A DNA stretch of 64,000 nucleotides, taken from the NCBI GenBank assembly GCA_009928435.1, contig JAABNQ010000002.1, forward strand, positions 62,001 to 126,000, written 5' to 3'. The position numbers were made by a program, and so were the translations under genes. The notes beneath the pieces were generated by a model. It was not told where the DNA came from. It did not search any database and saw only the letters and a program-made list of their open reading frames with translations. This DNA is from Bacillus sp. HF117_J1_D (GTDB lineage Bacteria; Bacillota; Bacilli; Bacillales; Bacillaceae_C). Within the stretch, counting starts at the first letter, position 1; each line of letters begins with the position of its first letter. This document shows positions 46,825 through 56,994 of the stretch, in pieces.

Positions 46825-47931
46825 ATGACCGATTTAAAGAAGACCCCATTATATCCTTTATATAAAGAATATGGGGCCAAAACAATCGATTTTGGCGGTT
46901 GGGACATGCCGGTGCAATTTTCGGGTATCAAAAATGAGCATGAAGCAGTACGAAAGAATGCCGGTATTTTTGATGTATCCCATATGGGTGAGGTTATCGT
47001 CAAAGGGAATGACAGTCTTGACTTCCTTCAGAAAATGATGACTAATGATTTCTCCAAGCTCAAAGTCGGTGGCGCAATGTATACAGCTTTATGTTATGAA
47101 AATGGCGGAGTTGTTGATGATTTGCTTGTTTATAAGCTGGGTGAAGAAGAATATTTCCTTGTTGTAAACGCCGCCAATACGGAAAAAGATTTTGACTGGC
47201 TAAAGAAACATATAGTTGGTGATGTCAGCGTTGAAAATGTTTCGGATCAATATGCATTAATTGCTATTCAAGGTCCAAAAGCTCAGTCGATCCTGCAGAA
47301 GTTTTCAAAAGATACTGATTTGAATGACATCGGTTTTTTCAAGTTTAAGCAGGATGTAGATCTGGATGGAGCCAAAGCACTTGTTTCTCGTACTGGATAT
47401 ACAGGTGAAGATGGATTTGAAATATATTGCCAAGCAGAGGACGCGGAAAAATTATGGAAAACTCTGCTCGAAATAGGCGATGGTGAGGGAATTGTACCAT
47501 GCGGCCTGGGTGCCAGGGATACACTGCGGTTTGAAGCGGCACTTCCATTGTACGGACAAGAGCTTTCATCTGAAATTACTCCTTTAGAAGCGGGATTGGG
47601 ATTTGCCGTCAAGTTGAATAAAGAGACTGACTTTATCGGAAAAGAAGCCCTGAAAAAGCAAAAGGAACAGGGTGTGGGAAGAAAGCTTGCCGGTGTTGAA
47701 ATGATTGACAGAGGAATACCAAGAACCGGCTACAAAGTTTTTTCAGGTGACAGCGAGATTGGCTATGTTACTTCAGGGACGCAATCCCCAACGTTGAAGA
47801 AAAATATCGGGCTTGTCTTGATCAGCTCTAATTATGCTGAAGAGGGAAATGAAGTGGAAATAGAAGTGCGTAATAAACGCCTAAGAGCAAAAGTCACTCA
47901 AACGCCGTTTTATAAACTCCCAAAAAAGTAG
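46825..47931 (+). CDS. gcvT: glycine cleavage system T protein (aminomethyltransferase)
   Basis: A 368-residue folate-dependent aminomethyltransferase that takes the methylamine from GcvH and releases ammonia and methylene-THF. [36 protein letters not shown] and [12 protein letters not shown] are typical. ATG 46825 lies about 12 bases after AAGGAGG. A five-codon out-of-frame ATG (46815) has its TGA overlapping the gcvT start. Confidence 0.97.
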   Translation: MTDLKKTPLYPLYKEYGAKTIDFGGWDMPVQFSGIKNEHEAVRKNAGIFDVSHMGEVIVKGNDSLDFLQKMMTNDFSKLKVGGAMYTALCYENGGVVDDLLVYKLGEEEYFLVVNAANTEKDFDWLKKHIVGDVSVENVSDQYALIAIQGPKAQSILQKFSKDTDLNDIGFFKFKQDVDLDGAKALVSRTGYTGEDGFEIYCQAEDAEKLWKTLLEIGDGEGIVPCGLGARDTLRFEAALPLYGQELSSEITPLEAGLGFAVKLNKETDFIGKEALKKQKEQGVGRKLAGVEMIDRGIPRTGYKVFSGDSEIGYVTSGTQSPTLKKNIGLVLISSNYAEEGNEVEIEVRNKRLRAKVTQTPFYKLPKK

Positions 47932-47950
47932 GATGGAGGATGAAGGAACT

Positions 47951-49297
47951 ATGATTAAACATCGTTATCTCCCGATGACTGAGCAGGATCAAAAAGAAAT
48001 GCTGGAGACAATCGGAGCGGATTCGGTTGAGGAGCTATTTTTTGATATCCCGGAAAAAGTCCGGTTTAAAGGCGAGTACAATATTAAGCAAGCGAAATCT
48101 GAAGCGGCATTAATGAAAGAACTTACAGGCCTTGCCGCTAAAAATGCCGACTTGAAAAGCAATGCGAGTTTTCTTGGCGCAGGTGTGTATGATCATTACA
48201 TTCCAGTCATTGTAGACCACGTGATTTCGAGGTCTGAATTTTATACAGCCTATACTCCATATCAGCCGGAAATTTCACAAGGAGAACTGCAAGCAATTTT
48301 TGAATTCCAGACAATGATTTGTGAACTTACAGGGATGGATGTAGCCAATTCGTCGATGTATGATGGGGGCACAGCCCTTGCAGAGGCTGCGATGCTAAGT
48401 GCGGGTCATACAAAACGTAAAAAAGTGCTTGTATCGCAGACTGTTCATCCTGAATCACGAGATGTGTTAAAGACATACGCTAAGGGGCAAAACATTGACG
48501 TGGTTGAAGTACCGTACAAGGATGGATTGACTGACATTGAAGCCCTTAAATCTGAACTTGATCAAGACGTTGCTGCGGTTATAGTCCAATATCCGAATTT
48601 CTTTGGGCTTGTCGAGCCTTTGAAGGACATTGAACCTCTTGTACATGATATAAAAGCGCAATTTGTTGTATCAAGCAATCCATTAGCACTCGGTGTTCTT
48701 GCTTCACCAGGAAGCCTTGGAGCTGATATCGTTGTGGGAGACGCACAGCCGTTTGGTATTCCGGCTTCCTATGGCGGACCGCATTGTGGATTCTTTGCGG
48801 TATCGAAAAAGCTGATGAGAAAGGTTCCAGGAAGGCTAGTGGGACAAACGGTCGATGAGGATGGAAAAAGAGGGTTCGTATTGACTTTGCAAGCTCGGGA
48901 GCAGCACATTCGGAGAGACAAAGCCACATCTAATATTTGTTCGAACCAGGCACTGACCGCGTTGGCTGTATCTGTGGCACTGACAGCTTTAGGAAAAAAA
49001 GGCGTCAAAGAAATGTCCGTGCAAAATATTCAAAAAGCACATTATGCGAAAGAAGCTTTTAAGAAAAAGGGATTTGAACTTCCTTTGGCCGGATATCACT
49101 TCAATGAATTTGTTATTAAACTAAAAAGACCTGTCTATGAGGTGAATGAAAGACTTCTTGAGAGAGGCATAATTGGCGGCTATGATCTTAGCCGTAGTTA
49201 TCCAGAGCTTGAAAACCATATGCTGATTGCAGTAACAGAGCTGCGGACAAAAGAAGAGATCGATCAATTTATTACAGAATTGGGGGATAATCAATGA
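47951..49297 (+). CDS. gcvPA: glycine dehydrogenase (decarboxylating) subunit 1
   Basis: A 448-residue N-terminal half of the split P protein. [29 protein letters not shown] and [14 protein letters not shown] are conserved. The PLP lysine is in the partner subunit. ATG 47951 follows GGAGGATGAAGGAAC. The stop overlaps the gcvPB start, which helps equal synthesis of the two halves. Confidence 0.97.
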   Translation: MIKHRYLPMTEQDQKEMLETIGADSVEELFFDIPEKVRFKGEYNIKQAKSEAALMKELTGLAAKNADLKSNASFLGAGVYDHYIPVIVDHVISRSEFYTAYTPYQPEISQGELQAIFEFQTMICELTGMDVANSSMYDGGTALAEAAMLSAGHTKRKKVLVSQTVHPESRDVLKTYAKGQNIDVVEVPYKDGLTDIEALKSELDQDVAAVIVQYPNFFGLVEPLKDIEPLVHDIKAQFVVSSNPLALGVLASPGSLGADIVVGDAQPFGIPASYGGPHCGFFAVSKKLMRKVPGRLVGQTVDEDGKRGFVLTLQAREQHIRRDKATSNICSNQALTALAVSVALTALGKKGVKEMSVQNIQKAHYAKEAFKKKGFELPLAGYHFNEFVIKLKRPVYEVNERLLERGIIGGYDLSRSYPELENHMLIAVTELRTKEEIDQFITELGDNQ

Positions 49298-50754
49298 GTG
49301 CAGAGATTATGCCATTAATATTTGAACAATCTACGCCCGGGCGCATAGGATACAGTTTGCCTGATATCGACGTGCCAGAAATTGATATTGAGCAATGCAT
49401 CCCGACGGGGTATTTAAGGGAAAAGGAACCTGATTTACCTGAGGTTTCTGAATTGGATATCATGAGGCATTATACTGAGCTCTCAACCCGTAACCATGGA
49501 GTTGACTCAGGGTTTTATCCGCTCGGTTCTTGTACAATGAAATACAATCCGAAAATCAATGAAGCTGTCGCTCGTATTCCTGGCTTTGCCCACATACACC
49601 CGCTGCAGCCAGAGTCATCTGTTCAAGGTGCTTTAGAACTGATGTATGATTTGCAGGAGCATTTAAAAGAAATTACAGGAATGGATGAGGTTACTCTGCA
49701 AACTGCTGCAGGAGCACAAGGAGAGTGGACAGGGCTGATGATGATCCGTGCTTTTCACGAGGCGAACGGTGATGTGGACAGGACAAAGGTCATTGTTCCT
49801 GACTCCGCTCATGGAACTAACCCAGCATCAGCTACCGTTGCAGGTTTTGAAACAGTAACGGTCCGTTCCGGAGAAAACGGTCTTGTCGACTTGGAACATC
49901 TTAAATCTCTCGTTGGATCGGATACAGCAGCGTTGATGCTGACAAACCCAAATACACTGGGGTTGTTTGAGGAACAGATTCTTGAAATGGCGGAAATTGT
50001 TCATGGAGCAGGAGGAAAGCTTTACTATGATGGAGCAAACCTGAATGCGGTCATGTCTAAAGTACGCCCTGGCGACATGGGATTTGATGTTGTTCATTTA
50101 AACCTTCATAAAACCTTTACTGGACCGCATGGTGGAGGCGGACCGGGTTCAGGACCAGTCGGTGTGAAAAAAGATTTGATTCCCTATCTTCCAAAACCGG
50201 TTATTACGAAAAAAGATGACCAATTTATCATTGATTATGACAGACCAAACTCCATTGGAAGAGTAAAGCCGTATTTTGGAAACTTTGGTATTAACGTGAG
50301 AGCTTACACATATATCCGTTCTATGGGACCGGATGGACTCAAAGCCGTTACGGAATATGCCGTTTTGAACGCAAATTATATGATGAGGAAGCTTGCTCCT
50401 TATTATGATTTACCGTATGACACGCATTGTAAGCATGAGTTTGTATTAAGCGGATCCCGCCAAAAGAAATTGGGGGTTAGAACGCTAGACATCGCTAAGC
50501 GACTGCTTGATTTTGGCTATCATCCGCCAACTATTTATTTCCCGCTTAATGTAGAAGAGTGCATGATGTTTGAACCAACCGAAACAGAATCAAAAGAGAC
50601 GTTAGATGGCTTCATTGACGCGATGATTCAAATTGCTAAGGAAGCAGAAGAAAATCCTGAAATTGTCCAGGAGGCGCCTCATAATACAACTGTAAAAAGA
50701 TTAGATGAAACAATGGCGGCAAGAAAGCCAATCCTTCGCTATACAAAAGAATAA
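49294..50754 (+). CDS. gcvPB: glycine dehydrogenase (decarboxylating) subunit 2
   Basis: A 486-residue C-terminal half of the P protein with the PLP-binding lysine in [18 protein letters not shown] (about K272). [12 protein letters not shown] and [10 protein letters not shown] are conserved. Together with gcvPA it decarboxylates glycine onto lipoyl-GcvH. gcvH is not in the window. The lipoyl-assembly gene lipM, which lies nearby in B. subtilis, is also absent. Confidence 0.97.
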   Translation: MSAEIMPLIFEQSTPGRIGYSLPDIDVPEIDIEQCIPTGYLREKEPDLPEVSELDIMRHYTELSTRNHGVDSGFYPLGSCTMKYNPKINEAVARIPGFAHIHPLQPESSVQGALELMYDLQEHLKEITGMDEVTLQTAAGAQGEWTGLMMIRAFHEANGDVDRTKVIVPDSAHGTNPASATVAGFETVTVRSGENGLVDLEHLKSLVGSDTAALMLTNPNTLGLFEEQILEMAEIVHGAGGKLYYDGANLNAVMSKVRPGDMGFDVVHLNLHKTFTGPHGGGGPGSGPVGVKKDLIPYLPKPVITKKDDQFIIDYDRPNSIGRVKPYFGNFGINVRAYTYIRSMGPDGLKAVTEYAVLNANYMMRKLAPYYDLPYDTHCKHEFVLSGSRQKKLGVRTLDIAKRLLDFGYHPPTIYFPLNVEECMMFEPTETESKETLDGFIDAMIQIAKEAEENPEIVQEAPHNTTVKRLDETMAARKPILRYTKE

Positions 50755-50796
50755 GGTCTTGCTGGGGCTGTCAGAGACTGCGATCTATTTAAATAA

Positions 50797-50838
50797 ACAA
50801 CCAGCCTCTTCCTGATAAGGAGGAGGCTGGTTGTTATT
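50797..50838 (+). terminator. terminator of the gcv operon
   Basis: AACAACCAGCCTC and GAGGCTGGTTGTT, extended by TCCT/AGGA, then ATTCTT. Just downstream (50842-50860) is a short stretch resembling module C of the dispersed repeats. Confidence 0.82.
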
Positions 50839-50911
50839 CTTGGTGTAGGAAATTATAAAAGTAAATCACATCTTTTGTCAGCTTGCTAGCTTGTACATTC
50901 ACGAGCAATGT

Positions 50912-51295
50912 TTACGCCTTGCTTTTTATTTTTCCTGTCCATTGTTTAAATCCACCCTGTAAATGATAGAGCTGGCGGTAACCTTTCCTGTAAAGCTGTT
51001 GAGCAGCTCTTCCACTTCGTAAACCGCTTTGGCAATATAAATAAACAGGTTTATCTTTCCTGATTTCTTTCATTCTCATTTTTAGTTGAGACATTGGGAT
51101 ATTGCGTGCTCCCAGTATATGTCCGCCATCGAATTCTTTTTGCTCCCGGACATCAATCAGCTGCGCTTTTCTATATCCGGTGCGGAATTCATCCTGGGTG
51201 AGCGTTTTTAATATTTTTTTCTGCTGGAAATAATTGAACAGAGAAAATGCGATGACAACACCCAAAATAATAAGTAACGAATAAAGCAATGACAA
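50912..51295 (-). CDS. yqhL: rhodanese-domain membrane protein YqhL
   Basis: A 127-residue protein with an N-terminal membrane helix (residues 3-20) and one rhodanese domain; the active-site loop is YLYCQSGLRSGRA with catalytic Cys at about residue 88. It probably handles sulfane sulfur at the inner membrane face. TTG 51295 follows AAGGGG. Matches B. subtilis yqhL by position. Confidence 0.88.
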   Translation of the reverse strand: MSLLYSLLIILGVVIAFSLFNYFQQKKILKTLTQDEFRTGYRKAQLIDVREQKEFDGGHILGARNIPMSQLKMRMKEIRKDKPVYLYCQSGLRSGRAAQQLYRKGYRQLYHLQGGFKQWTGKIKSKA

Positions 51296-51540
51296 TGTAA
51301 AAGCCCCTTTCTAGTAAATAACCCTATGATATATTATATTCGTCACTGTGCAATGAATCAAAGGTTTTCTCCGAATAATCGCCTATGAAAAATGAATATG
51401 CTGGGCTAGATCAGGGAGATATAGACGGGCAATCTGTCCTAAGGCTGCGAGCTTTCATTTTTCTTATCATTAGACGTTCTTTGTTCATGCCCTTCCTTAA
51501 TATCAATATAGAGACAACATTGAAGAAGGGCGGCACAAAA

Positions 51541-52425
51541 ATGGAGATTGACGGCGTGTTCTCTGGAGGGGGAATCAAAGGAGTCGCTTTGATTGGGGCA
51601 TATGAAGTTTTGGAGGAGAGAGGCTTTACCTTTAAAAGAGTGTCTGGCACGAGTGCAGGCGCCATCATTGCGTCTTTGATAGCAGCCGGATATTCCAGTA
51701 AAGAGATGGCTGATATGATGAAGGAAATGGATATGAGAGATTTACTTGACCAGCGCAAGACGTTACTGCCTTTTCATTTGGCAAAATGGCTCTTGCTTTA
51801 TTTCAGGATGGGCATATATCGTGGGGATTTACTGGAGGAATGGCTTGGCAAAATGCTGGCTAGGAAAGGAATCTATACATTTAAAGACTTGCCGCCTGAA
51901 GCATTGAGAGTCATTGCAAGTGATTTATCTACTGGAAGGATGCTTGTTCTTCCAGATGATTTGGAACAATACGGTGTACCTAAGGAAACTTACCCAGTTG
52001 CGCGTGCCATCCGAATGAGCTGCAGTATCCCTTATTTTTTTGAACCGGTTAAGCTGCGTTCGCTGAGTGGTACGAACGTCATCGTAGATGGGGGAATATT
52101 AAGTAATTTCCCCATCTGGCTTTTTCAAAAAGAAGATCAGAAGCAATTGAGACCCGTTATCGGAATGAAATTGAGCCGTCACATGGAACAGCTGCCAAAA
52201 CGGAAGATTAGAAATGGCTTACAGTTATTTGAATCATTGTTTCATACGATGAAAGATGCACATGATGCAAAATATATTTCAAGAAAACATGAGCGTGATA
52301 TTATCTTTATTCCATTGGAGGATACATTTGCAGGGGAATTTACGATAAGTGAGGAAAAAAAAGAAGCCCTTTTGAAAAAAGGGCGGGTAAGGGCCGAGCA
52401 GTTTCTAAAAACATGGACATATTAA
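51541..52425 (+). CDS. yqhO: patatin-like phospholipase YqhO
   Basis: A 294-residue patatin-fold acyl hydrolase. The oxyanion loop DGVFSGGGIKG is at the N-terminus, nucleophile Ser in GTSAG (about residue 41), and the catalytic Asp in VDGG (about 186). The frame is open to 51385, but ATG 51541 follows AAGGGCGG and gives the family start. Substrate not known. Confidence 0.9.
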   Translation: MEIDGVFSGGGIKGVALIGAYEVLEERGFTFKRVSGTSAGAIIASLIAAGYSSKEMADMMKEMDMRDLLDQRKTLLPFHLAKWLLLYFRMGIYRGDLLEEWLGKMLARKGIYTFKDLPPEALRVIASDLSTGRMLVLPDDLEQYGVPKETYPVARAIRMSCSIPYFFEPVKLRSLSGTNVIVDGGILSNFPIWLFQKEDQKQLRPVIGMKLSRHMEQLPKRKIRNGLQLFESLFHTMKDAHDAKYISRKHERDIIFIPLEDTFAGEFTISEEKKEALLKKGRVRAEQFLKTWTY

Positions 52426-52436
52426 TATCCCACTTG

Positions 52437-52468
52437 ATAGACAGACTAAAATATGGCTCTGTCTTTTT
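52437..52468. terminator. terminator overlapping the yqhP stop
   Basis: AGACAGA (52439-52445) and TCTGTCT (52458-52464) with six T. The minus-strand yqhP stop (52446-52448) lies at the loop edge. It ends yqhO on the plus strand. Confidence 0.65.
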
Positions 52469-52799
52469 TCTTGCTTTTCTTTCCTTCTATTACAGTCAAG
52501 TGGGCAGTCGACCTTTTGCGAAGCGGTCGATTTCGGAAATGGTTGGTTGATTGCATAGCGGACTTACGTTTTTTCGCTCGCAATTTAGATTGTTTAGCAG
52601 CTTTGGCAAATGCATTTTTTTCTCTACCGCCTTGAGACCTATTTGTCCAAATACGGTAGATGATAAATACGGCAGCCACAACAGCTCCCATAAACAATAA
52701 TTGTTTAAACAGCCCAATAGGGTTGTTGATTAAATAAGAGCCCAATCCGATTGCCGCAAAAATAAATATTCCGCTTACGATCCAATTCCGTACTTTCAA
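52446..52799 (-). CDS. yqhP: YqhP-like basic membrane protein
   Basis: A 117-residue protein with two hydrophobic helices (about residues 5-22 and 29-48) and a strongly basic tail (KQSKLRAKKRKS, GKKSKKKDR). TTG 52799 has GAGGAGG at eight bases; the open frame continues to 52847 without a ribosome site. Function unknown. Confidence 0.75.
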   Translation of the reverse strand: MKVRNWIVSGIFIFAAIGLGSYLINNPIGLFKQLLFMGAVVAAVFIIYRIWTNRSQGGREKNAFAKAAKQSKLRAKKRKSAMQSTNHFRNRPLRKRSTAHLTVIEGKKSKKKDRAIF

Positions 52800-53155
52800 G
52801 AGCGCCACCTCCTCGGGAATAGTGGATATCTTTCCCAAAAAGAACATCCTTTATACATCATCAGAGTTGAGTTTTAAAAGAATCAACTGTATTTCCTATT
52901 CCACCAAAAATCATCTTTTAAACAATTAAAGCGGGGTATAAGGTAAGTTTACTTTGGTTATAGAAGAGAATTGTACCCTGGACATGAGCACCCAGGGCAA
53001 AAAAGAATGTATTTACATTTTAAAATGACATTTCCGCATATTTTTTCCTCAATATCTTAACTCTATTTTACTAAAAGATTGTAAATTTCACCACCCAAAT
53101 AAGCGATATGAAACAAATTAGACATAAAGGACATGCTAAGAATGAGGTGGTATTT
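52800..53155. other. yqhP-yqhR intergenic region
   Basis: About 355 AT-rich bases between divergent genes. A CCCTGG/CCAGGG hairpin (52976-52997) has a T-run only on its 5' side when read on the minus strand and is not a good terminator. No gene was seen. Confidence 0.4.
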
Positions 53156-53638
53156 ATGCAAGAAAAAAATTATTATGCTATGTCACTCATAACGATGGCA
53201 GTCATCACAGGGTTTACTGCGGGGGTCCTGGGAAGTCTAATGGGCTATCTTGGTCATTATTTGAATTTCACTGAAATAACGCCTGGTATTATCCTGGCTC
53301 CTTGGAAAGGAGGATGGAAGGATGGTTGGACGGGTATATTGCTCGCGGTTTTATTGTATGGAATCCTTTCCATATTGACAGCATTGCTTTATTATGGAAT
53401 CCTGCGCAAGAGAAAGTCATTCTGGTGGGGTGTATCCTACGGGGTAGCTCTGTTCCTACTCGTCTTCCTTGTATTATATCCGTTATTTCCTGGAACGAAG
53501 TCCATATTAAAATATGACTTAAATTCGATTTTGACTGGACTAAGCACTTTTATATTGTATGGAGTATTTATTGGATATTCTATTTCCTATGAATATGAGG
53601 AGTTTATCTATTTAAAGCAGTTGAAATTAAAACAATGA
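53156..53638 (+). CDS. yqhR: YqhR-like membrane protein
   Basis: A 160-residue protein with four hydrophobic helices and a conserved-looking PGIILAPWKGGWKDGWTG loop. ATG 53156 has GAGGTGG at seven bases; ATG 53108 lacks one. The type II dehydroquinase gene (yqhS) that follows yqhR in B. subtilis is missing here. Function unknown. Confidence 0.8.
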   Translation: MQEKNYYAMSLITMAVITGFTAGVLGSLMGYLGHYLNFTEITPGIILAPWKGGWKDGWTGILLAVLLYGILSILTALLYYGILRKRKSFWWGVSYGVALFLLVFLVLYPLFPGTKSILKYDLNSILTGLSTFILYGVFIGYSISYEYEEFIYLKQLKLKQ

Positions 53639-53770
53639 CTGGCTATATTTATTCATGTTTTTTCCATTCTTTTATGTTAAACTGTTTATGCCAGAACATT
53701 CCTATTTCTTCTTGCCTACAAAAAGCCCTGTTTTTAAGGGGAAAACCTTATATTCCGGGAGAGAATAATA

Positions 53771-54832
53771 ATGGATAAAATCGAACAAATACGAAAGTGC
53801 TTTACCGAATTCGATATTGACGGACTGTTAATCACAAGTCCGCATAATCGCAGATATGCAACAAATTTTACAGGTACAGCTGGAGTTGCTTTGATTACAA
53901 ATGATGCCGCTTATTTCATCACTGATTTCAGGTACACTGGCCAAGCGGAAGATCAAGCCGAAGGGTATGAAGTGATTCAGCACAGTGGATCAATCATTGA
54001 GGAAGTAGCTGAAATAACGAAAAAGCACGGATTGAAGGCGCTTGGTTTTGAGCAGGATTTTGTTACTTATTCTGAATGGATGCAGTACGAGGAAGGGCTG
54101 CAATTGGAGCTGGTCCCAGTATCTAATTTGCTAGAAGAGCTGCGCATGATCAAAACGGAAAGCGAAATTTCCATCCTTAAAGAAGCGGCGGATATCGCAG
54201 ATGCGGCCTTTAAGCATATTCTGGACTATCTTAAGCCGGGAGTGCCTGAAATTGAGATTTCCAATGAACTTGAGTTTTTTATGAGAAAATGCGGAGCAAG
54301 TTCTTCATCTTTTGATATTATCGTTGCTTCTGGTTGGAGGTCTGCACTCCCTCATGGTGTAGCAAGCGAAAAAGTGATAGAATCAGGTGATTTTGTCACT
54401 TTGGATTACGGAGCGCTTCATAAAGGCTATGTATCAGATATTACTCGTACAGTAGCAGTAGGTGAGCCTTCTAAGCAATTGAAAGAAATTTATCATATTG
54501 TTCTTGAAGCACAGCTAGAAGCAGTGGAGAAAATAAAACCGGGCATGACGGGAATTGAAGCGGATGCGATAGCAAGAGATTTGATTACCGAAAAAGGCTA
54601 TGGTGAGTATTTTGGACATTCTTTGGGTCATGGAATCGGCCTTGAGGTTCATGAAGGTCCAGGACTCTCCCCTAGGTCGAAGGGGAAGCTTGTTCCAGGC
54701 ATGGCTGTCACAGTTGAGCCAGGTATCTATTTACCGCAAATCGGCGGGGTCAGAATTGAGGATGACATCTTGATGACAGATTCTGGTAATGAAAGGCTGA
54801 CACACTCGACGAAAGAATTGCTTATTTTATAA
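53771..54832 (+). CDS. papA: Xaa-Pro peptidase (M24 family, YqhT)
   Basis: A 353-residue M24 metallopeptidase that removes residues before proline. The creatinase-like N-domain is followed by the pita-bread domain with metal ligands in VTLDYGALHKGYVSDITRT (two Asp), GHSLGHGIGLEVHEGP (His), VEPGIY (Glu) and GGVRIEDD (Glu). ATG 53771 follows GGGAGAG. Next to efp as in many Firmicutes. Confidence 0.94.
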   Translation: MDKIEQIRKCFTEFDIDGLLITSPHNRRYATNFTGTAGVALITNDAAYFITDFRYTGQAEDQAEGYEVIQHSGSIIEEVAEITKKHGLKALGFEQDFVTYSEWMQYEEGLQLELVPVSNLLEELRMIKTESEISILKEAADIADAAFKHILDYLKPGVPEIEISNELEFFMRKCGASSSSFDIIVASGWRSALPHGVASEKVIESGDFVTLDYGALHKGYVSDITRTVAVGEPSKQLKEIYHIVLEAQLEAVEKIKPGMTGIEADAIARDLITEKGYGEYFGHSLGHGIGLEVHEGPGLSPRSKGKLVPGMAVTVEPGIYLPQIGGVRIEDDILMTDSGNERLTHSTKELLIL

Positions 54833-54853
54833 CTTGTATTGGGAGGAAACGGG

Positions 54854-55411
54854 ATGATTTCAGTAAACGATTTTAAAACAGGATTGACAATTGAGACTGA
54901 CGGAGGGATTTGGAGAGTTCTTGAATTCCAGCATGTCAAGCCTGGAAAAGGAGCCGCATTTGTTCGCTCCAAATTGCGGAATCTCCGCACGGGAGCCATT
55001 GCAGAAAAGACGTTCCGCGCTGGAGAGAAAGTAAGTAAAGCGCAAATCGATAATAAGACGATGCAATATTTATACTCAAGCGGTGATCAGTATGTCTTTA
55101 TGGATCAACAGACATATGAACAAATCGAGCTTCCTGCTTCGCAAATTGAGCATGAATTAAACTTCCTGCTAGAGAATATGGAAGTACATATCATTATGTT
55201 TAACGGAGAGACATTGGGAGTGGAGCTTCCAAATACAGTTAATCTCAAAGTGGCTGCAACTGAACCTGGAATCAAAGGGGATACTGCTTCAGGGGGATCT
55301 AAGCCTGCAACAATGGAAACAGGTCTTGTCGTTCAAGTTCCTTTCTTCGTTAATGAAGGAGATACACTGGTTATCAATACTTCCGACGGTTCTTATGTTT
55401 CAAGGGCATAA
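54854..55411 (+). CDS. efp: elongation factor P
   Basis: A 185-residue tRNA-shaped factor that rescues ribosomes at polyproline. Three beta domains; the tip lysine is K32 in [12 protein letters not shown], which B. subtilis modifies with 5-aminopentanol. Ends with the SDGSYVSRA motif. ATG 54854 follows GGGAGG; an upstream start at 54839 has no support. Confidence 0.97.
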   Translation: MISVNDFKTGLTIETDGGIWRVLEFQHVKPGKGAAFVRSKLRNLRTGAIAEKTFRAGEKVSKAQIDNKTMQYLYSSGDQYVFMDQQTYEQIELPASQIEHELNFLLENMEVHIIMFNGETLGVELPNTVNLKVAATEPGIKGDTASGGSKPATMETGLVVQVPFFVNEGDTLVINTSDGSYVSRA

Positions 55412-55427
55412 TCGCATAAAGGGGTCA

Positions 55428-55454
55428 GCCGCGGGACCACCCGCGGTTTTTTTA
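55428..55454 (+). terminator. terminator of papA-efp
   Basis: CCGCGGG and CCCGCGG with a short loop, then seven T. The aroD ribosome site follows within 10 bases. Confidence 0.85.
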
Positions 55455-55470
55455 AAAGGTGGGAATAAGC

Positions 55471-56223
55471 ATGAATGGAGTTTTTAAAGAAGAAAAGATG
55501 CCCTATATATGTACGCCTTTAACGGGGAAAAACAAAGAGGAAATCATGGAGGAGCTTGACCTGGTTTTGCCCGAAAAGCCAGATTTTCTTGAGTGGCGAG
55601 CAGATTTTTTACATAAACTAGACGATCTTCCCTACGTCTTCTCTGTTCTAGAGGGAATTTCTGAAAAAAGCAATTTGCCGCTTCTTTTCACCATCCGTTC
55701 GATTCATGAGGGGGGCGAGCAGATTTCATTGTCGGAAGAACAAAAAGTGAAGCTGATCAGTGAAGTTTGTAAAAGCAATGCGGTCAGCTTGATTGATTAT
55801 GAGGTCTCAAGTCACCCTGAATATATTAGGGAATTAAGAAATGTTTCAGAAAAACATGGCAAACGGCTGATTCTCTCCTATCATAATTTCAGCAGGACAC
55901 CATCTGAAGAAGAAATGCTGAAAAAGCTGTTTCTCGCCGAATTTTACGGTGCGGACATTGCCAAGGCAGCTGTGATGCCTGAAACAAAAGACGATGTTTT
56001 AAAATTGCTCCAAGTTACGAATGATGCTAGCAAAGCTTTAGAAATCCCTTTGATTACGATGTCGATGGGAAGCCTTGGGGCTATCAGTAGAATGATTGGC
56101 TGGGCCTATGGCTCCATCCTTACATTTGGTTCAGGTCTGGAGGCTTCAGCACCTGGCCAGATTCCGGTCAGGAAGCTGAAACAAATGATTGCCATGATGA
56201 AGGAAGAAGTCGTGAAGGAATAA
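55471..56223 (+). CDS. aroD: type I 3-dehydroquinate dehydratase
   Basis: A 250-residue class I dehydroquinase (Schiff-base type) in the shikimate pathway. FLEWRADF, TIRSIHEGG, SYHNFSRTPS (general base His, about residue 137) and ADIAKAAVMP (Schiff-base Lys, about 165) are seen, with GAISRMIG and GQIPV near the end. ATG 55471 follows AAGGTGGG. B. subtilis has an unrelated type II enzyme two genes upstream instead. Confidence 0.95.
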   Translation: MNGVFKEEKMPYICTPLTGKNKEEIMEELDLVLPEKPDFLEWRADFLHKLDDLPYVFSVLEGISEKSNLPLLFTIRSIHEGGEQISLSEEQKVKLISEVCKSNAVSLIDYEVSSHPEYIRELRNVSEKHGKRLILSYHNFSRTPSEEEMLKKLFLAEFYGADIAKAAVMPETKDDVLKLLQVTNDASKALEIPLITMSMGSLGAISRMIGWAYGSILTFGSGLEASAPGQIPVRKLKQMIAMMKEEVVKE

Positions 56224-56234
56224 AAGAGGATCCA

Positions 56235-56270
56235 AAATAGCCTCAGGTGAGTTTTCACCTGAGGCTATTT
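56235..56270. terminator. bidirectional terminator between aroD and aroK
   Basis: AAATAGCCTCAGGTGA and TCACCTGAGGCTATTT, a 16-bp perfect stem between convergent aroD and aroK. Confidence 0.85.
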
Positions 56271-56285
56271 GTGGACACCTTAGTA

Positions 56286-56810
56286 TCAGTTAGAGATTGG
56301 TATTGAATATAATTCGACAATTTTATTTGCGACTTCGTCTGGTGTCAGGTTGTCTGTCAAAATACAGAAGTGATGATGTCCATACAATTGCTTTCGTTCT
56401 AAATATAATTCCTTTATCTCGTTTAAATTGCGCCCTTGCAAAACGGGACGGGTCTCAACAAGTAACTCATAGCGCTCTTTCCATGCTTCCCAAGAAATAT
56501 CCAGAAAAATGACAACAGTATTTGCTAGACATGTTTTTCTAGTTTCTTCATTCATGAATGCCCCGCCGCCAAGTGATATCACTTGCTTCTTCTCGTTTGT
56601 TTTTTCTTCAATCACATTTCTCTCATAGGTACGAAAAGCTTGTTCACCATATTTTTTAAAAATTTCTGTCGTATGCAGCCCGACTACTTTTTCTATCTCC
56701 TGATCAGTATCGATGAAATTCCAGTTTAATTTTGTTGCGGCCAGCTCTCCTGCAGTTGTTTTTCCTGCCCCCATAAATCCTACCAGCGCAATACTTTTCT
56801 CTTTACTCAT
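56286..56810 (-). CDS. aroK: shikimate kinase
   Basis: A 174-residue kinase forming shikimate 3-phosphate. Walker A GFMGAGKTT (residues 11-19), FIDTDQEIE (shikimate-binding Asp), FRTYERNVI, SLGGGAF and the lid TRPVLQGRN are complete. ATG 56810 has AGGTG upstream. Convergent with aroD, so the two shikimate genes are neighbours but not an operon. Confidence 0.94.
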   Translation of the reverse strand: MSKEKSIALVGFMGAGKTTAGELAATKLNWNFIDTDQEIEKVVGLHTTEIFKKYGEQAFRTYERNVIEEKTNEKKQVISLGGGAFMNEETRKTCLANTVVIFLDISWEAWKERYELLVETRPVLQGRNLNEIKELYLERKQLYGHHHFCILTDNLTPDEVANKIVELYSIPISN

Positions 56811-56933
56811 GACATGTGCACCTGCTTTTCATTCAGTCTTAATACTACTATATCACGTTAAAGAGAGAATCCGCTTGATCAATTTTTCAAAGGGATTTTG
56901 CAACGATTTTTGTTCTTCAACAAGGGAGCCTAG

Positions 56934-56961
56934 TCATAATTGAGGCTTGGCCGAATACATA
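56934..56961 (+). promoter_or_regulatory. probable SigE promoter of spoIIIA
   Basis: TCATAAT (56934-56940), a 13-base spacer and AATACATA (56954-56961) match the mother-cell SigE pattern (KMATATT, CATACANT) at most positions. Transcription would start near 56968, which excludes the upstream TTG at 56947 as a start codon. Confidence 0.5.
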
Positions 56962-56994
56962 TTAGGTAGAAAAGAAGTCTGGGAGAGGGTTGCA

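Noticed and set aside
46815-46829. Four-codon ORF (MKKT) whose TGA overlaps the gcvT start.
   Set aside because: Its ATG is too close to the AGGAGG to be used well, and such overlaps arise easily in A-rich leaders.
50842-50860. Short match to module C of the dispersed repeats (GTAGGAAATTATAAA).
   Set aside because: Only about 18 AT-rich bases match, too few to call a copy.
52976-52997. CCCTGG/CCAGGG hairpin between yqhP and yqhR.
   Set aside because: The T-run lies on the wrong side and no gene ends there, so it is not supported as a terminator.
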